Part shown: positions 45,505 through 58,400 of the stretch, piece after piece
How the letters are laid out: every line of letters starts with the position of its first letter
Position numbering within the stretch: the stretch's first letter is position 1
Assembly: GCA_021234155.1 (NCBI GenBank)
Contig: JAJEKV010000237.1
Coordinates: 593,251 to 657,250 of the forward strand
DNA from: Isoetes taiwanensis
Taxonomy: Eukaryota > Streptophyta > Lycopodiopsida > Isoetales > Isoetaceae
Length of the DNA: 64,000 nucleotides
Direction of reading: 5' to 3'
Translations under genes and position numbers: made by a program
The notes under the pieces: model-generated
The model's input: the letters and a program-made list of their open reading frames with translations, nothing else
Told to the model about the DNA's origin: nothing
Databases searched by the model: none

Positions 45505-47100
45505 CTATTTGTCGGCCCGGTAGGTGGTATCGTGACTGTGAGTCAGCGGGAAGAAGGGCGGGCGAGAAGCGCTGAGTGAAAGTAGATGGGGCGGGAGGCG
45601 ACATGTGGCTGAAGGCGTGGGTCGTGAGGGGCGGGGTAGGGAAGCGAAGAAGGGGCCGTGGTAGGAGAAGCGGCGAGGGGGGCCACATTTCCGGTTGGGG
45701 CTGCGAAGTGCGGCGGTAGCAAGGCTGCGCGAAAATGTGCATCTGCTTGCGAACCAATCTGCGGCATCCCCTTGGTGGCGAATGCCTCTGACCCTGACAA
45801 GCTCCTGTCTGCGTGCCTCCTGTTGTGCGGATGTGAGGTCCCGGTTCACGTACAGGGATGTTCCCTTCAGCATCTTGCCCTGGCGCAATATGACATCACG
45901 CACCTGCGCATCCGCAACCGCGAATATGACAATGCGGTCACGACCCGGGCGCTGAGCCCCATGGCGGCTGCTTTCGGGGAAAATGAACGAGCCGGGGAAT
46001 GTCATCCGATCGAGAATGTGTGTTCGGATGTTGTAGGCGAGACTCTCCCCCTCCTCTTCTGGCATGTCTCAGACTACCAGATTGTGGCCTCTCCGTCTGC
46101 GCTCTTGGAGTTCTGCGGCCTGCGGGTCAAAGGTGGGCAAGGGCCAGGGCCTGTGCTGGGGTGGTAGTGGTGGTGGCTGGGATGGCGTGGAGTGAAGCGA
46201 GTCTTGCGGGGCAGCAGTCGTGAATACCGGCTGCGGCGGCGTGGAGGCTGATGCGGGGGTAGCGATGCAGTGCGTCCACCGACCACTGTGAGGTCGGGAA
46301 CATACGGCTCTTGCCGGCTTTCTTCTTTGCTGCCTTGGCCATCTCTACACCTTGTTGCGGTGACTATGAACCTCGATAGGGAGACCCTGGCCCTGTCTAT
46401 GGATGGCTGCCCAACCCACGAGCTCGGGCTACGAGTAGCGGCGTGCTTTCGAGGCCAAGCACCGCAGGCGTCAGCTGGGCTTGCTGCCCGTCATCGTACT
46501 ACGAAGAACACGGTAATGCGGTTTATGCGCAGGCGGACTGCGCTCCCGTGCCATGGTGGTGGCTTCCTCAACCTCGGTGAAGCGAGAGACACGTGACCAT
46601 CGTCTCATGCCTTGCGGCTCCCTCTCGTGTCATGGTGTCGAGTGATGAACGAGTCTGGCGAGCCCGCATGTCGGCGAGCTCCTGCGGCTGTTGCCGTTCG
46701 AAGTGTGCGGGCCAAGGCCATCTTCGTCTTCTGTGTGCGGGTCTCGATTTTGTGATGCGGTTCTTCTCGACCACCGGTTGCCCGAGCACATGGGGGTGCC
46801 GGGGACTCCATCTCCCGCGCCATGCCGGGCCGGAGACGCTGTTAGCCTCAATCGCAGGCCTTTGTTAGCCTCCATGCCGCTTTGGCGTGGCTCCAATTCT
46901 CTGTAGAGGCGGGGAGTTCTGCGTGGTGCGAGCAATCAATCCCCTTTCGGTAGGGCTGGCTTGTTGAGGGCCTTAGCCTTAGCCCGAGCCTCCTTCTTCA
47001 TGGAGGATGACTCTCCCCTGTCCATGATGGCTGATTGGGACCGTTTGCGTGGCGGCCCCTCGCCTTGGGTTTCCCAGGCTGGTCCATCTTCTGTGGCCAT
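45505..47100 (-). pseudogene. LINE-D ORF1
   Basis: The N-terminus from ATG 47100 is basic (GPPRKRSQS, MKKEARAKAKALNKP) and stops near 46936. Middle parts lie in other frames. 45505-46065 is open for 186 codons with DRIVIFAVADAQVRDVI, MLKGTSLYVNRDLTSAQQ and a Pro/Ser-rich tail. That block resembles the RNA-binding ORF1 domain of L1-like elements in algae and plants. It would package element RNA. Broken in at least three places. Confidence 0.65.
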
Positions 47101-47592
47101 GAAGGGCAATACACAATGCAACTATGAGATAGAAAATAAATTTGTGACCTTGGATAAAACATCTAAGCGGTAGCAACTCTGAACTGTGCAAAACAAAGAT
47201 GCTAATCTCGCACCTCTGAAACATTAAAAACAAACAAATTAATACTCTTGCCTTGGAAAACAATATGCGCAACATATTCTACTTCTTGCTAATGAAAGCA
47301 GTGCTATTTGACAAAGAAAATTCCTTAATGACGCCGTTGCTTCTGCCCAGAGTATGGTCCATCAGAAAGAATCAGATCTCTAAGGTCATTAAATGGAAAG
47401 GAGACGGTTTCAAAACATTAGTAGAATGAAATATACAAAAGATACATTTTACCATTTGAAGCTAGGCAGCAGAATCAACGATTCTTGTCAAAATAAAATA
47501 GAGATAATCTGGACTGCATGATCATGGCATCTAGATTGCATGATCATCTAGGCTGCATGATCTAGCCGCTATAATCATGGTAGCGTATCTTC
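47101..47592. other. AT-rich spacer
   Basis: Right flank of LINE-D. Short repeated phrases such as GCATGATCATCTAGGCTGCATGATC near 47515-47560. No gene. Confidence 0.4.
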
Positions 47593-47611
47593 ACAATGAA
47601 ATGCACATGGC

Positions 47612-47868
47612 ATAGATACTGCAGATGAGGGTTGTTCTTCGAGTGCGCAAGATAAAATTGTTATGGCTTACAATTGTTCTTCTCTTGATCAAGAGAAGAA
47701 ATCTTGTCGGCATACTTACCTTGATTCATTCTTTTTGCATAGGCGGTGGTTGTGCTTTCCAGTTGGATCGGTTTGTCCTTTGGGGTTATAATCTGTCTTT
47801 GCATTTATGTTGCTCTGGTTTCTAGTTGGTGAATAAAGCTTGACGTCCTTCAAAAAAAAAAAAAAAAA
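47612..47868 (+). mobile_element. 5'-truncated L1-type LINE with 19-bp target duplication
   Basis: 257 bp ending GGTGAATAAAGCTTGACGTCC and an A-run of about 18. Flanked by ACAATGAAATGCACATGGC at 47593-47611 and 47869-47887. The AATAAAG...GACGT 3' end resembles the LINE-B 3' end (AATAAAGGTCCACG). This poly-A tailed class is distinct from the TATTC/CTTC-tailed group. Confidence 0.9.
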
Positions 47869-47887
47869 ACAATGAAATGCACATGGC

Positions 47888-49955
47888 CTTACATGCATGC
47901 AATTTCATGGATGGTCTGATGAGCGCTCTAAATATTTATACAATAACATCCTATATAGTTATGTGAATGCAAAGAGAAGCCCTTTGTGCTGTCAAAGAGT
48001 TCAGGAAGGAAACGACCAACAAATTTCCATTGTTGGGGAAAATCTATTCCTCCTTACATAATTTACCTGCTTTGTACTGTCAAAGAGTTTAGGAAGGAAA
48101 CGATCCAAGCATAAAAATTATTTCCGGAGAAATCTGCTTCGAATTGCTGGGCTGTATGGAAGACTTACTCAGCTATTTCTAGCGGCACAAATGAGTTGAA
48201 GGAATATCTATTTGGATGAATCGACACAAATATGAGGTCAGTGAACTTTAATTATAGAATTCATAAGCCATAAATACAAAATCATGCTCACCTCTTGCAA
48301 TTCATGCCAAGAAGCACTGGATTTCTTTTAGTCACTAGGTTGAACTCTGAATCTCCAATCCGATTAACAACCTACTATGCAGCATAAACCTAACCTCTGA
48401 ATCTCCAGTCTAATTGACGGCCTCCTGTGAGGATGCCAAGCAAAACCTAGAGAAACAAATAACAACAATGGGAGCAATACCGAAAATAACCGGTTAAGCT
48501 AAGCATGCGCTTTGTGCTCACCATCTATGCCACCAAAGCAAGAAAGCAACAACCCGATCAGCTCTCCACCATAGCCTTTGTAGCATTCCGATGCTGTCAA
48601 TGTTTCCCAACCGTCCAATATGCCACATCACCAAAAATGCCGATTTCAAAATCATAGTACAACCAAAAATGCCGATTTCGAAATCATAGTACAACCAAAA
48701 TGCCAGATTTTTGGAGAACCGGAATCTTTTTCCGGTCGCCAAAACCCTCAAAACCTTAGGAAATCAAATTAAAGAAAAATTCCAAAACGTTTTCGGGACC
48801 CTGGAAAAACCAAATTTAAACAATAGGATTTGCGGTAGCATGGTGAAAAAAGAAATCATAGTATTCATCTCTCAATGGCTTCTTAACTTGGATGTTTCTC
48901 GCATGATAAGTGTAAACCACCATGCAGTGGATTACGTCACAAAAGCTATGCCCTAGGCAATTCATAATACCACTAAACATTAACACCTACATAGAAGCCA
49001 TGCTCAAAGCCTCCTCTTTCAAGTTCTTAAAGCAAAGGCAGTAAACATGCGTTATTTCTAGCACGGATAACGTGATTAATTAATAATGTAGACTCTAGTA
49101 TTTTGAGAAGTTAATCTTTAGGACTTTTAACTGTTATGCAGAGAAAAGCTTGAAAAACTTGGCAGGGAACAAACCCTTCATAGAAAGCTTACTATAAGAA
49201 GTAAAGCTACAAATACTTCTTTGGAAGAATTTATAGCCCGAATATTAATTCTCAGCATATGGTTGATGATGATACCTATGAGAGTCCAAGTATAGGTTGT
49301 TGAGCCCAAGAACCCTGTAGCTACTTGCCAAGGAGTACGCCCAAAAGGGATCTTGAATCTAATTCAATGTAAGTTGGGGTTCCCTGACCGATTTCATGGA
49401 CAATTCCTTGGTGATTCCCTGGCGATTCATGGTCGATGCCTTGGCAATTCCCTGATCGATGCAAGCTGGTGTTCCCTGGCCGATTTCATAGCAATGGCAA
49501 GCCAATGAGATTGAAAAGAATTCAGTCTGCATTCTAGAGGAAGCTGTTGGTTGCTCGTCGTACGCGCTCTGCTCTGCCGCTTGTGCCAATTTTTTTGGGG
49601 CAGACCTTTCTTGCATCGAAAGATGAAGCTAGCTTCGTATACGAATTTTTTCAATTTGGATGGTGTCTAATTTGATATGCCCATGAAGTGTTTATAAATT
49701 CATTGCCTTAAAGATTGTGTGGATGGATCATATATTTTTGCATCTGGGCCTATATTATATCATTTTATTTACAAAAAGGTAAGAAAATAAAAAACATCTA
49801 TAAATATATGGCAATAAATGACAGAACAATTTTAATTTCTAGCCTTTCAAATGACAAATATGTATTTTGATGGCCCTTCCATATGACAAGCATTTGGTCA
49901 TTTGCTACCTTTCATTTGCAATACAATTTTATTTTATTTTTGCTTGTCTTGACAG
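47888..49955. other. Non-coding stretch
   Basis: No supported gene. A 31-bp tandem (AAAATGCCGATTTCAAAATC type) lies at about 48635-48710. The stretch 48720-48830 (GGTCGCCAAAACCC, AAAAATTCCAAAACGTTTT) resembles 56650-56740, so it is a dispersed repeat. Near 49375-49490 an imperfect repeat of TTCCCTGGCGATT occurs. Confidence 0.4.
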
Positions 49956-49956
49956 G

Positions 49957-50315
49957 CAAAAATGCAAAAGCTAGCGTGGCCGTCAAATTTGAGCCACGGC
50001 TCCGGCTTCAGGATTGCAAGAAATGCTGGCTTCTCAATGTCACAGGGCAAAAATCCATCTTCTGTGAATGATGGGGCATGGAATCCATTCTTGAAGGTTT
50101 TGGCTATGGATAAGGCAAGATTCGAAATTTCAAAAGTATTGCCCACAAGATCAGTAGAGAGGCAGAAGCATGTGATTAATGCGGCTCTACATCCAGGGGA
50201 ATCTTTGGCGGGGCATGATGGTGGGAATGGTTTACTCTACACAAATCCTTCAAATCGAAACCTCAAGAAAAAGCTCCACACCTCAACCTATACAAGCTGG
50301 GTATATTTCCTTTGA
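49957..50315 (+). other. Unrecognised ORF after a strong splice acceptor
   Basis: A pyrimidine-rich tract and acceptor (TTGCTTGTCTTGACAG, ending 49956) precede a 117-codon ORF starting ATG 49962 (SHGSGFRIARNAGFSMSQG ... LHPGESLAGHDGGNG). Low complexity is absent and composition is protein-like, but no family is recognised. It could be the last exon of a gene whose other parts are not visible, or chance. Confidence 0.3.
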
Positions 50316-51764
50316 GAAATCTTATAGCGAGAAGCAAAGTCTAGCTTGAAATGGATCATATGAAATCTCAAAATGAGCGAAACAAAAAACATGCAACTGA
50401 ATCTTGCATAGATGGCTGAAATGGAACAAGGTCGGATAGAAGGCGAAAGATAAAAAAGCCCGAGCTAGCAAATCGGTGAAGCGAGCACTAGGTTGATGGC
50501 GCGAGAAAATTGAAGAAAGGAGAGGCGAGCCCAGCGGTGATGGAGGGCGCATAGCTCAACAAAAAGGGGGCAATTTTACGGGCTATAAAATTGATGTAAT
50601 AAGAGTAATTTGAACCACCTATTCATTACATTTAAGAACCTTGGTTAGAAATAACTCAACCAAATATATTTGCACATGTCTAGTCAAATTAGTGTAATTT
50701 AGCCAGAGGCATAAGCATATTAAACTAGCCAATGTGGCATCGAGGTCAATATAACCTTTAGTATTACTAGTTATGGTGCCCGATGTTGCCGGGCTTTAGT
50801 AGCAATTTGAAGGGGTTGTTGTTTCATTATTGCGGTGTATCTTTGTGTGTGTGGTAATTTTTATGGAGCTGATGTTATGGTTAGGTGTTGCTGGTGTAGT
50901 GTAAAAGGGACAATCATTTTGAAAAGTAGAAGTATTTACACGATGCACCATAGTTGGGGATTAATGGTTTTGGCAACGATGTTTATTAATTTAAATAATA
51001 GAAGTGTTTAGAAGAATATGACTGGAATGTTTGATACAATTAAATGTGTCATGCGAAGATAAATTGAATTGTGAAGATAATTGGACAGAGTTGGGTGGAA
51101 CGTTCAATGTATTCCTTGGCAATCAATAGATTTTTAGAAACATGCTCGATATGTTGAATTTGGATGTACACGTTCTCATTATGGTTAGAAACATGCTTGT
51201 GAAATAGCGTGACATGTCCATTGGGTATTGCGTTCTTCTGGTGCAGGAACTTTGCTCACAGTTTGGAAAAGAAATGTTGATCTGTGTTGATCTCAATTTG
51301 ACTGAGCTATCTAAAATATAGCAATATGTCACAATCTTTAAGAAAAAGATGAATGCAAATAGAGATAATAAAATTATAATTTGTTCTCTCGTAGAATGAA
51401 GGGTTTTTTTTTCCTTTTTTTAGTTGTAGGTTGCTTTTAATTTGTAGATGTGTACAATAGCTTGCTAAATCTAAAAGAGGATTGGGCTTGGTAGTTGTCA
51501 CACCACTGACTACAAAATCATGTTTTTGTTGATAATCAGTAGCATAACATGGTTGGAAGGTTAGGATTTAGATCCCTAGCACTTTGTTCAAGATGTCGAA
51601 TAATGTCTGAACTACCCAATAAGCTTTGTTTTATTGTAAAAGTCCACGGGATCAACAAAACTAAAGTACATGGTCTTCACAGTTTTAAACATTTGCCATT
51701 ACAAAATTTGGAAGGTCATATACATAGTTATAGTTCATACATCTACAATAGAAAACATTGAATT
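50316..51764. other. Non-coding stretch with a Helitron-like end
   Basis: Holds the terminus at 50767 and AT-rich DNA to its right that may be the element body. Short ORFs only. Confidence 0.4.
50767..50794 (-). mobile_element. Helitron-like 3' terminus, copy 2
   Basis: Minus strand: GCCCGGCAACATCGGGC, ACCATAA, CTAG, then host T. The last 11 nt match copy 1 (ACCATAACTAR) while the stem has one mismatch. DNA to the right differs from copy 1, as is usual when only Helitron ends are shared. Confidence 0.55.
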
Positions 51765-52080
51765 AAGAGTATAACTAAGAAAACTTGCCAAAAGAAGGGC
51801 ACGACATTGGCATAAAAAGGACACGTCATTCTTAATGGGCTACGAAATGGATAGATAGGCACCAACCATTTGGTTAGACCAAATACATGCATTATGGTCA
51901 TAGTAGTTTGTGGAAGCATATATCATATCTCTACAATATTGAAGTAAGATAACTAAGAGAACTTGCCAGAGAAGGGTATCACGTTGGTTTGGTCCATGCA
52001 TAAGAAGACATGTCATTCTTGATGGGCTATCCAATGGATAGGCACCAGGTCATTTGATTAGACCAAAGTACATCTTGGAG
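51765..52080 (+). repeat. Diverged tandem repeat, period about 175 bp
   Basis: Units share AACTAAGARAACTTGCCA, ACATGTCATTCTTRATGGGCT, ATGGATAGGCACCA and TTAGACCAAA at about 51769-51890 and 51949-52068. No coding signature in either unit. Confidence 0.7.
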
Positions 52081-55000
52081 CATGGTGATTCTTGCCTCAA
52101 ATTCAACCAGAAACCACCTCTCCCTCGTAAGCCGAAAGAAAAGGAAACACCTTGAACGGAGTATCCTTGATGGAAGCAATTTGAATTGTCACAAAATCCA
52201 ACCACTTCGTTTGCCTTGTAAATTGAAAGGAGAACAACTTGTAGTTTAAACTCTTGCAAAAACCAACCACTCTCGATGCCCCTATTTATGATATCTCATG
52301 CAACGTTTTTATAGGAGATCAACATCAACATGATTAGATAAGACAACCATCTAAAGTATAGTCTCCTTCGTAGTGATATGATTTAACATGAAATTGATAT
52401 ACTATGCATGTTCAGCAGAAACTCCAAGTTGTGTTATACTGGAGGGTTACAGGCATTGGGGTAAGCAAGTTAACCTATTCTTTTGCATGTGTTTTTGTTA
52501 TAAATTTCTCGTTCTCACAAACAACGACTCACAGGGTAGATACTATTAATAAGTTGAAGTCTCTGCTTCCTATGCCTCCTTGAGAACTTAAGGATGAATG
52601 TATGGTTTCAAACTCTCCTTATATCCATGAAGGATAAATGAAATTTCACAAAAGTTTTATCTTTGCAAGGTCATGGAATTACCTTCATTGTGTTGAATAA
52701 TTACAAATTTGTTGGAAGGCACTATCATTTGATTCAGTGTTATTAAATTGCTTTCAGTTCTTAGGTTATTGAAAGAGCTTATGAATGCATTATCACTTGA
52801 CTTTTGATTTTAAGTGATTATGGAAGTACATTCCTTGTCTTGAGATAAATTAGTGAAATGTACAATTTTGCTTTCAATTGGGCAAAGGAAAAGGTGTGTT
52901 TGGCAGGTTCTAGGACCAAATTTGTGTATGTTTGGCAAGTAAAGAATTTAAAATGGCGTGAGCATCAATCAGTAAATACGACAATTGCACAATTATGCTT
53001 GTCACTAAACTTAGTTTGGCTTTGGATCATCAATTATCAATATCATTTTTAGATATTGTTCAGCGGCAAATATAAGGTAACATTTGAATCTCGTTTACCA
53101 AGGGTGGCAGATATAAGGTAACATTTGAATCTCATTTACCAAGGCATAGTTTAGTTCCTCATCTATAATCCATCAAGATAGTAAAATAAATATAATTTGA
53201 ACCGAATGATGGCATACTCATCCAACAAATATGGTCTGTGGAATCGATAATGCTTTGAATCATCTCAACATCATTAGATATTGTTCATAGGCTGATATAG
53301 GCAAGGTAACATTGGAATCTCATTTATCAAGGCATAGTTTACTCCTCAACTATAATCCATCAAGATGGTGGGTGAAGTAATACAATTTAGATGAATAATG
53401 ACACGCTTACCCAGCAAATACGGTATGTGGAATCCATGAAACACCTACACATATTCACATATGTTACAGATATTGAAAAAACAAACAGATACTCAAGGAC
53501 AATCTTGAATATCAAATGGGTGTACCAGATCCATTTGCTCAAATAATTCGTCCAATAAGGTTGCACTGCCATCTACAGGGGCAGAAGTTTATTCAGACAT
53601 TTGTAGAAAAGCATACATGTATGATGGCGCCAAACACAATAACAATGGAACAAAAGAAATGCAAGAATGATATATTATGATGGTGCCAAATACAATATTA
53701 ATGGAACGAAACTATCAAAGAGGATCCCATTGCAAGAATAGCTTCTGAGGATGCACCACGGTCATTCACGATAGCCCATTAGTTAATTCGGCTCCACCCA
53801 TCATATTTTTATCTCAATTTGCGCACAATGGACCAGTTTGGAAATGTTCCAAAATTTTGGGCTTCTTCCAAAAGCATGTACGTTCATGAACATGAAATTC
53901 TTCTCCTAAATTCTGGGCTTCTCCCAAAAATATGTAGATTTATGAAAAGAAGAAATTCTTCTCATACATACACGTTCTTACACCTTACATTTGAGGCAAA
54001 TAGACCTTCAAGTAATCATAGGGCAACCATTTGAATAAACTATACTAACAATAACAGAAGCAAGAAAAGAATATGGATGGTCTGGTTTTGAAACAGGAAT
54101 ACAGATAGATGTATAATAATAATAATAATAAAAGCCAGAAAGAAACATGGAATAAATCAAAAACCTCACGCTGGCCTAAACCTGCATAGCATAAACTGGA
54201 CTATCAACCTTATGCTCTCTCATTGCTCAAGTCTACTGCATGGACATAATGCAAATACCTTCTAGCCTTTGCATTGGAAAACTTTATTTCTTCACGAATG
54301 CCTTCTAGCTTTGATTCTAAAGAACAATCCTCTGAATAACTTTTTTATCTGTCAAACAAATGCAATTCTTAAGCAAGTAATGGTCTGCACAGCAATAGCG
54401 ATTGTAATGAATGTAATAGAAGCAACTTCATAGAGCTATAGATAGAAGATCATATTAGATAGACGCTCAGCATGCATTCTGGCATGGCGGCCATTGCAAG
54501 CAAAACTAAAGGTGGTTAAGACAAACAAAATTTTATATATGACATTGCATCATCAGTATGGAGTTGCTAACAATAAGAAGCCTCAATTTTATCAATTAAA
54601 CTTCCTTAAAACTAAAAGTGAATTGAATATACAGACATGTCTTTATCAATCTTGTTTGCATTCAACTACCTTGAATAGATAAACATGTCTTCATTTGCAT
54701 TCAAAAAAACTATCGTGTAGTGTTACCCTTTGTCTTTTGAGTTCTAAATTGAGAATCCACGTATAGAACTTAAAAAACAACAAAACAAATACCGTAATTA
54801 ATTTCGTAGAAATCTAAACCTAAATTTGCACTGGCTGAAACAGCCATCAGAACTCTACAGTAATAGCAGAATCCCATTCCAAAGTCATGATGGTCGGTAG
54901 ATCCATGAGAAGAGCCCTTGGAGTCTAAGGCAGTGAAGAAGGTCTTTTGGTCGCAGCTGAATGATGGAACTGAATTCTTGTTGAAATACTATCTATCTAT

Positions 55001-55276
55001 CTATTCTAGAATTAGATGTGGTTATGATAGATATCTTGTAGCCCTAAGGTTATGTGGACATGGGAATCTGTAACATCATTCATCTGAGCAAATAAAAAAA
55101 TGCACGCACGTGTTACAATGACACCAATCTGGCAATAGATGCATGTAATTTGGATAAAAAATTCACACAGTGAAAATGATCAATCTTTATAACATAAGCA
55201 GCGCAATACATTGTAGAGTACCCCATAGATTATACTACCAAATTAGGATCTACAACTTTGACAGCACAATAATTAC
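52081..55276. other. AT-rich stretch with tandem repeats and microsatellites
   Basis: No supported gene. Period-190 repeats at about 53060-53420 (AAGGTAACATTTGAATCTC ... TATAATCCATCAAGAT ... GTGGAATC) and a short 40-bp duplication at 53060-53140. An (AAT)n tract lies at about 54114-54131 and a (CTAT)n tract at about 54990. Confidence 0.45.
53060..53440 (+). repeat. Diverged tandem repeat, period about 190 bp
   Basis: AAGGTAACATTTGAATCTC occurs at about 53075, 53115 and (as AAGGTAACATTGGAATCTC) 53305, with ATAATCCATCAAGAT following at about 53165 and 53350. Two main units plus a partial one. Confidence 0.65.
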
Positions 55277-55430
55277 CTCTACTCTGTCCAGTTTCAAGAG
55301 CAGTTGAAGTACCTCTTCTTCAGTTAGGTGAGAAACGAAAGCATTGTTTGAGATAATAAGGCTTAGGAGCCAGATTTGGAGACGGTTAGGCCAATCTTGC
55401 AGCAGCCAGCCATGTAGACGTTGAAAAATC
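55277..55430 (-). other. Candidate exon of unidentified gene Z (154 bp)
   Basis: Minus strand: acceptor TTTGTTGCAG, 51 open codons after 1 nt, donor GTAGAG|GTAATT. The peptide reads IFQRLHGWLLQDWPNRLQIW, then LLSLIISNNAFVSHL and TEEEVLQLLLKLDRVE. It is strongly helical and Leu-rich, as in HEAT/ARM-type repeat proteins, but I cannot name it. Partner exons were not identified. Confidence 0.4.
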
Positions 55431-58400
55431 CTGCAACAAATTGACTCCACAATGAAATCCATTTAAAGAATCTGCCAAGTGAAAGCATACAGATCTTAGA
55501 AAAGCTTAGAAAGAAAAAATAGATGCATCCAGCAAATAAAAACTTATTGTGTATCTTTATCTTCATCTTTCTTGGATTTAAGCATAACAGCTTGCGCCTA
55601 AAGTATTGCTTTTCTTTCCAACAATGAAATTGTAAACCCAAACTTATAACATTTATAATGCTGACCAAATAACATCATCTGCTCATGTCTAGGATAGCTT
55701 GAGGACACTGCTAATATTCTACTTAGTATCAACAATCAAGATGGATCTATATTATTGTATTTACATAATGAGAAAGGTTGGAAAAGCAAGAAGTAGAGAA
55801 AAGGTTGCAACCCTTTCCATCGTGATCCCATGATAGAAGTAAACTAAGTAATTGGTTGGATTAATTGTTCAGCCCTCATACTGAAATAACAAAGGTCGTG
55901 CATGCATGTCATGTAGAAGGATCACATCAAATAAAATTTATAGTCTAGTAGAAAGCATCAAGCGGAGGATCAATGAGTGATCAATCTTGTGAAGCAAGCT
56001 CTGACATTTTAAGTGACAATTTGAAAAGAACCTAATCCACCCATAAGAGATGTTTTCTCAAAGCATGATAATCTGAAAAGAAGCTAATCCGGCCATAAAA
56101 GATGATTTCTCAAAGCCAAAAGGTAGTCCAAGATGAGGAAATGGATAACCATCGGAAGCGACCCATTTTGTAAAATGTAAACAAAACAAATAAATCGAGG
56201 AGAAATATATCACCTCGGATAAATCCCTACGGTATCGGATAATCTCACCTACTTGAAAAGCAGGAAATTTGACAAAGTATTCGTCCAGATTTCTTCCTAC
56301 TTTGGAGGATCTCACCTACTTGAAAAGCAGGAAATTTGACAAAGTATTCGTCCAGATTTCTTCCTACTTTGGAGGTTATACGAAGCACCATCAGTAGAGC
56401 AATGTTTTGCATCCTGAAAGTGCAAGCATGCAGTACATATTTCATAAAGACTACAAATACAAAACATCATACCGTGATCAAGTACATACCGGATGGTTTA
56501 CAATACAACAAACCCTTGAATCCATCCCTAAACCATCGCACACTTATTGACAAAGCGTGGCTTCCATGCCGTGCTATTTATCAAAAAATTGGCGATAGGC
56601 TGCCTCGAGAATCAAATTCTCAAAGCATGCCGATATTTAGAACTTAGGGAATGTTTTTCGATAGCGAAACCTAGAAAATCATAGGAAATGAGTTAAAAAA
56701 ATTCCAAAAAGTTTTTTGGTCAAACACGAAATTTCCAAATTAACAAGGTTGATAATATGTTTTGGTTACCATTGTAATAATTTTGGTTTTAAAAGTTATC
56801 TAATTCTTAACTAGATTACTTAACTAGTAATGTGAACAAAGGTTTACCCCAAGGGCAATCAAAAGCATTAGAGAATGATTAAGCAAACATACCGGACAAA
56901 TTTGAAGTGTATGCCATTCATATTCTAGACTTCCATTTGATAGCATCTCTAGATACATTCCATTGACTCATCAATCCACTACCAATTTCGATTCTAAAGT
57001 GATTGTGCATATGTAGCAACAATCGAGCGACATTCAAAAGTCTCACTATTTCCAATTTTGTTGTATTAGGGCTTGAAGATCAAGATTGCAAGGGAATATC
57101 CTTGGGAGCTCTTAAGCGTCCAACCAGCGCTGAGATTTCCATATAAGTTTTGGTTATAACCGAGCTAACATGTTCAGTCATCACAATTAGCTAGACATTT
57201 CACTAGGCCATCACCTTAAAGGAAAAAGGACATATGAAGGGATCCAAGAGCGGCGTTGATGGGATATTGATGCTTATGGCTAAGATATTCATGTTTGAGT
57301 TATCTTTAATAGGGTTTCTACTTGATTTTTGTCATCGTGATGCGGCAAAGGGAACTTACCTCGGGGCACAAAAGGACATCTCCATTTATTTGACAATGGA
57401 TTGAATCATGAATCTAGAAAAAAATATGCCTTAGTTAGAGCCACGTAAGTCTTGGACTTTATACGCAATCTCATCTATCATGTGAACACTTGGAGGAGCA
57501 TCTTCTCAGTCTCTTATCGAGAAGCGAGAATACTTAGCTTGAATTATTCAAAGCTGTTGTATTATGTATCGAAAGCCTATGATTAAGCGGTTAAGTGATC
57601 GATTAATCTCACGTAAACCTCATATTTAATATCCTATGTGGTGACTAAAAATGTGGTGACTAGAAAGGGGGAAGCGGCCAGGAGATTCAAGCAACAAGAC
57701 AACGCAATGCAAAGGAAATGTGTGTTCATGGAATCGGGGCTTTAATGTCCTGGCTTCTGAAGCTTTGCAAGCATGTCAGTCGATTTTACCTTTTTCTTTC
57801 AAAGATATGTAGCATAATTTATGCATTCACTTGGCCTTATAATTATTGCGAGAGATGTACATATGGTTTTGGAATATGGCCAATGAAGAAACATATCCAT
57901 CATCATTTCGGTAGATGATTTGCCATAGAATAATGAGAGAAAGAAAGTTTTGTGCCTATAGCCAAACAACTTGCAAGATCACAGATCTTATCGCGATCTA
58001 ATATGGATCTCATATGAGCTATCATAAAATGGAAAAATTTGGCCTTGGCGCCTCATTCTATGTCTTTTGCGATTGCAAATGTGAATTGTTACTTGAAAGT
58101 TTTATTTATGATTATGTTTGCAAGTATTGTTTTCTAAGTTTTCAACCATATACATGTTGGACATGTATCTATACAAAGTTTATTTGAAAACAAAACTTGA
58201 CTTGAATTTTGCCTTTGTTGTATGGTGAATTTTAGTTTTTGTTGTTGTAAGCTGCAATTCTTTGTTTGACTACAATTGCGTATCTTGTATTTGGAGTTGG
58301 CTTTGGATCTTGGGTATAGCATCGTGCTTTAATATATTCTTCTTTTTATTAAGTAAATTGTCACTTGAATATCTAGAAAATAAACAAGAGATCATATACA

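Larger units (their letters stand above)
42448..47100 (-). mobile_element. LINE-D, decayed LINE with (CTTC)n tail
   Basis: Minus strand. The tail of CTTC repeats (42448-42467), then GGTCTCCGTGGG and a 3' UTR hairpin as in LINE-C and -E, lies at the left. The 5' end is at or near the ORF1 ATG (47100), so the promoter region is absent and the copy is 5'-truncated. The order is ORF1 (47100 to about 45540), endonuclease (about 45360-45460 recognisable), RT, C-terminus. GC- and CpG-rich. No target duplication could be matched. Confidence 0.8.

Noticed and set aside
46074-46906. Long Pro/Arg-rich ORFs in LINE-D on both strands
   Set aside because: GC-rich sequence has few stops. The overlapping frames on both strands are shadows of the broken ORF1.
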